Shown piece after piece: positions 34,933 to 37,305 of a DNA stretch of 37,305 nucleotides. The DNA comes from Chloroflexota bacterium (GTDB lineage: Bacteria; Chloroflexota; Anaerolineae; Aggregatilineales; J027). The position numbers and the translations under genes are program-made. The stretch is taken from positions 1 through 37,305 of the forward strand of contig JAADYW010000061.1 of the NCBI GenBank assembly GCA_010092845.1, in the 5' to 3' direction. The notes below the pieces were generated by a model that searched no databases, was not told the DNA's origin, and was given only the letters and a program-made list of their open reading frames with translations. Each line of letters opens with the position of its first letter. Within the stretch, counting starts at the first letter, position 1.

Positions 34933-35358
34933 ATGAGCCGTATCATTAACACCGAGAACCCCGGCAAAATCCGCAACCAGGAGATGCGCACCTGTGCTGA
35001 GATCCTGCGTCGCCTCAGCACCAAGCCTGACCTGGACCGCGAAGCCAAAGACATGATTGCCCAGCTTGTATTCAGCTTGCGCGTTATCAACGACACCATC
35101 GAGCATTCAGCCGAGGTGTGGGAGAACCGCGACTACTGGATGAAAGCGGAAGAACTCCGCGAGAGCTGGCGCTGGGTCAATAAGATGATTGGTGAGATCA
35201 AGCATCTGGTGCGTGAGGATGACTGGGCCAGTTTCCCCATCATTCTGGCAGGGTTATTCCAACACGTTGGTCATATCAAGATCAAAAAATTTACCCGCGC
35301 AGCCGATACCTGGCAGGGAGCATATGCCAGGCTCCAAGAACACCTGGCAGAGAGCTAG
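34933..35358 (+). CDS. Helical hypothetical protein
   Basis: A 141-residue soluble protein that is almost entirely helical in pattern, rich in Glu, Arg, Lys and Trp. No known motif was recognised. The ATG at 34933 has AGGAG about ten bases upstream. An open frame from 34894 would overlap the preceding gene and has no binding site. It closes the murA group and ends in a CTAG shared with the convergent coiled-coil gene. Confidence 0.75.
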   Translation: MSRIINTENPGKIRNQEMRTCAEILRRLSTKPDLDREAKDMIAQLVFSLRVINDTIEHSAEVWENRDYWMKAEELRESWRWVNKMIGEIKHLVREDDWASFPIILAGLFQHVGHIKIKKFTRAADTWQGAYARLQEHLAES

Positions 35359-36608
35359 ACGTTGGCTGGTGGCGGATTCCCGGTGTTTCCACTATCGCCA
35401 TTGGTTGTACCTGCCGTCCCACCCCCAGCGACAACGCTGCTTGGTGCCAGTACATGGTAGTCCATCATGAGGGACTTGTAGCCCTCAAGATAAAGATTGG
35501 CGCGCGCCTCCTCAAGTTTCCAGAGACGATCCAGTGAGTTCTGCAGAGGGGTAATCCGATCGCGGGCTTCGTCAACAGTTTTGCGGAAGGCGGCCATCTC
35601 TTGCTCGTGGCTGCGCCAGGCCTCGTCGTTAGTCAGTGTAAATTGCTTCCACCGACGCTGATCATCTTTGATCCAGTCGTTCCATTCTTCCCGGAAGCGC
35701 TCCTCAGACAGGCGCTGCATCTCTGAAACTTCATTGATGCGACGCTCCAGGCGTTCACCGATACGCTCGAAATCCCCGACGATCTTCTTCATCTGGCGAT
35801 AGGTGTCGCTCCACGACTCAAGCCGTTCCAGGCTGCGCCGGATTTCCTCATCGTAGGCACCCACGCTCCGGCTCAACTCCTTGATCTGCTGATCGCGCTG
35901 TTGCATGATCAGGCTTTGCTGGTCAGTAAAGGCTTGTAGTTCCTCGCGGCGGGCCCGTTCGGCATTTTGCGTCTCGATGACACGTTTTTCATTGGCCAGC
36001 GACAGCGCTTCAATGCGTTCTGCCTTGAGCTTGATGTTATCAATGGCTTTCTGAAGCTCTGGTAGCCCCGCCTGCAGATCAGAGATGCGGCGGTTATCCT
36101 GGCGGCGTTGCTCCTCCAGCAGGGTGACGCGGCGCTCGGGGTCTTCCGATTTTTTCGATACGTCATCGAGGCGTTGTTGCACAAGCGAGAGCGCGGTCGC
36201 AACCCGGTCACGTTCGGCCCGTGCAGCAGCCAGATCCTCCATGTTTTGCTCGATCTTGTCGATACGCTCAACAATCTCGCGTAGGGGACGTGTCGCCATT
36301 TCTCGCTGGTATTCCTGACGACGTTCTGTTTCGCGCTCGGCAGCCAGGCGCTTGGCTTCGATGCTCTCGACTAACTGGTGCATCTCGGTGCGCATCTGCT
36401 CGATTATCTCGGTACTGCGCTCAGCCGGCATGAATTGGGAGCGCATTGTTGCCTGCTGATTCTCCATGCCGTTCAGGTTGCGGGTGAGTTGCTCGATCAA
36501 TTCCTGTTGCTGCAGCAGTCGTTCTTCGAGTTTGGCGATGGTGTTTTTGTCGCGTCGCCGTTCTTCATCCAGCCATTCGATCATCCTGAAGGCTTGCTGT
36601 AATTCCAT
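35355..36608 (-). CDS. Long coiled-coil protein, unknown function
   Basis: A 417-residue protein in which residues 1 to about 375 form almost continuous coiled coil rich in Glu, Arg, Gln and Lys, without membrane segments. The last 40 residues are Gly/Thr/Asn/Pro-rich and flexible. GGAG lies nine bases upstream of the ATG. It resembles SMC-like or scaffold coiled coils only in composition; no ATPase head is present. A cytoskeletal or partition-type role cannot be judged from sequence. Confidence 0.8.
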   Translation of the reverse strand: MELQQAFRMIEWLDEERRRDKNTIAKLEERLLQQQELIEQLTRNLNGMENQQATMRSQFMPAERSTEIIEQMRTEMHQLVESIEAKRLAAERETERRQEYQREMATRPLREIVERIDKIEQNMEDLAAARAERDRVATALSLVQQRLDDVSKKSEDPERRVTLLEEQRRQDNRRISDLQAGLPELQKAIDNIKLKAERIEALSLANEKRVIETQNAERARREELQAFTDQQSLIMQQRDQQIKELSRSVGAYDEEIRRSLERLESWSDTYRQMKKIVGDFERIGERLERRINEVSEMQRLSEERFREEWNDWIKDDQRRWKQFTLTNDEAWRSHEQEMAAFRKTVDEARDRITPLQNSLDRLWKLEEARANLYLEGYKSLMMDYHVLAPSSVVAGGGTAGTTNGDSGNTGNPPPANV

Positions 36609-36730
36609 TGACTACTGCTCCTTAATTCAAGACTTGCTTCTTCCGGTGCCCGGCAGTCAACCAGGCTATTTTGCGCTATTATACAACAGATCGCGTTGGA
36701 TTCAGGCTTGAAGGCCGCTATACTTTTACC

Positions 36731-37305
36731 ATGTTCTCTACAACTACGGTACCCCGTATCGGGATTGATGCGCGTTTGTTAGCCTATCGTAAGGGTGGCA
36801 TCGCTGAATATACCCGTCAATTGATCTTCGCCCTGGCAGAGCTTGATCATGAAAGCAACTATACGATCATCCACCGCTTGGGTGACAAACAATCCTACCT
36901 CCCAGCGGCGAATTTCCAGCGTGTTGATGCCCTGACGCCCGCGCACCATCGCCTTGAGCGGACGGCACTATCATTAGAGTTGCTGCCGCGACGATTGGAT
37001 CTAATGCATAGCCCGGATTTTATCCCGCCGCGCCGCGCGGCGCGCCGCCATGTTATTAACATACACGATCTAAATTTATTTGATTTTACCCATTTACAGA
37101 CGCGGGCAAGCCTGGGCTACTAAAGTGATCAGATATCCGCGGCGGTACGTCGGGCTGATCACATCTTTGCCCAGACTGAAGGCACTCGCCAGGAGATCAT
37201 GGCATCGCTCGACGTTCCACCTGAGAAAATCACAGTTCACCTGCTCGGGGTGCATGCAACTTTCCAACCCCTTCCCACAGAGCGAGTAGACCAGATTCTC
37301 GCTCC
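36731..37305 (+). pseudogene. GT4-like glycosyltransferase interrupted by an in-frame stop, right end cut
   Basis: The 5' part of a GT4 glycosyltransferase. It starts RIGIDARLLAYRKGGIAEYTRQL and continues through MHSPDFIPPR and INIHDLNLFDF. A TAA at 37121-37123 interrupts the frame. The same frame resumes at 37124 with family-like sequence (SAAVRRADHIFAQTEGTRQE, then PEKITVHLLGVHATF) to the window end, so only one codon, probably TAC or TAT, is lost. This could be a real nonsense mutation, a sequencing error or a recoded stop. The ATG at 36731 has no strong binding site. Confidence 0.8.

Noticed and set aside
1-37305. tRNA or rRNA genes, insertion sequences, CRISPR arrays
   Set aside because: None was recognised by eye. 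No transposase-like protein is encoded, and no repeats other than the origin repeats were noticed.

Overview
The window looks like chromosomal DNA from a Chloroflexota bacterium, probably Anaerolineae-like. This is inference from gene content, with no 16S or marker phylogeny available here. The supporting content is a Tad-type pilus cluster, a sortase and a lipoprotein with long Thr/Pro-rich linkers, DUF6391, DUF4013 and bifunctional-nuclease (DUF151) proteins, and a MurA with Asp in place of the catalytic Cys. No outer-membrane or LPS-export genes were seen. Housekeeping genes (lon, murA, a class A PBP, hpf) argue for chromosome rather than plasmid.

Layout. 1-2.45 kb: an M20 dipeptidase and a GT87-like membrane protein, both on the minus strand. 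2.6-6 kb (plus): a PLP threonine/serine dehydratase overlapping a sortase, then DUF6391 and DUF4013 membrane proteins. 6-12.7 kb (minus): a PMT/ArnT-like glycosyltransferase, a PHP-AlbA_2 fusion, a stand-alone receiver protein and Lon. 13.3-13.85 kb (plus): a bifunctional nuclease with a strong terminator. 13.9-15.0 kb (minus): a second PHP protein. 15.13-15.55 kb: a dense DnaA-box array that looks like a chromosomal replication origin. 15.6-19.1 kb (plus): a lipoprotein and a class A PBP. 19.2-27.9 kb (minus): a DegU/DegS-like two-component pair, cpaB, tadA, tadB, tadC, comF and hpf, read in that order. 28-31 kb (plus): a PhnD-like lipoprotein and two coupled GT2 glycosyltransferases. 31-32.1 kb (minus): a protein of unknown function with a weak nucleotidyltransferase resemblance. 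32.2-35.4 kb (plus): SAM hydroxide adenosyltransferase, murA, a small membrane protein and a helical protein. 35.4-36.6 kb (minus): a coiled-coil protein. 36.7 kb to the end (plus): a GT4 glycosyltransferase interrupted by one in-frame stop.

The most interesting region is 15.13-15.55 kb. Eight exact TTATCAACA boxes lie within 303 bp. At the left end sits an ordered element: an AT-rich stretch, then TAG trinucleotide repeats, then GGC, then a degenerate and a perfect DnaA box. This is the same order and polarity as the basal unwinding element (DnaA-trio) known from Bacillus subtilis. No dnaA, dnaN or gidA-type gene lies in the window, so this would be an oriC away from its textbook neighbours.

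Other points worth a second look are the MurA Cys-to-Asp change (predicted fosfomycin insensitivity), the PHP-AlbA_2 fusion, the DegS-like kinase with an eroded N-box, and the single nonsense codon in the last gene.
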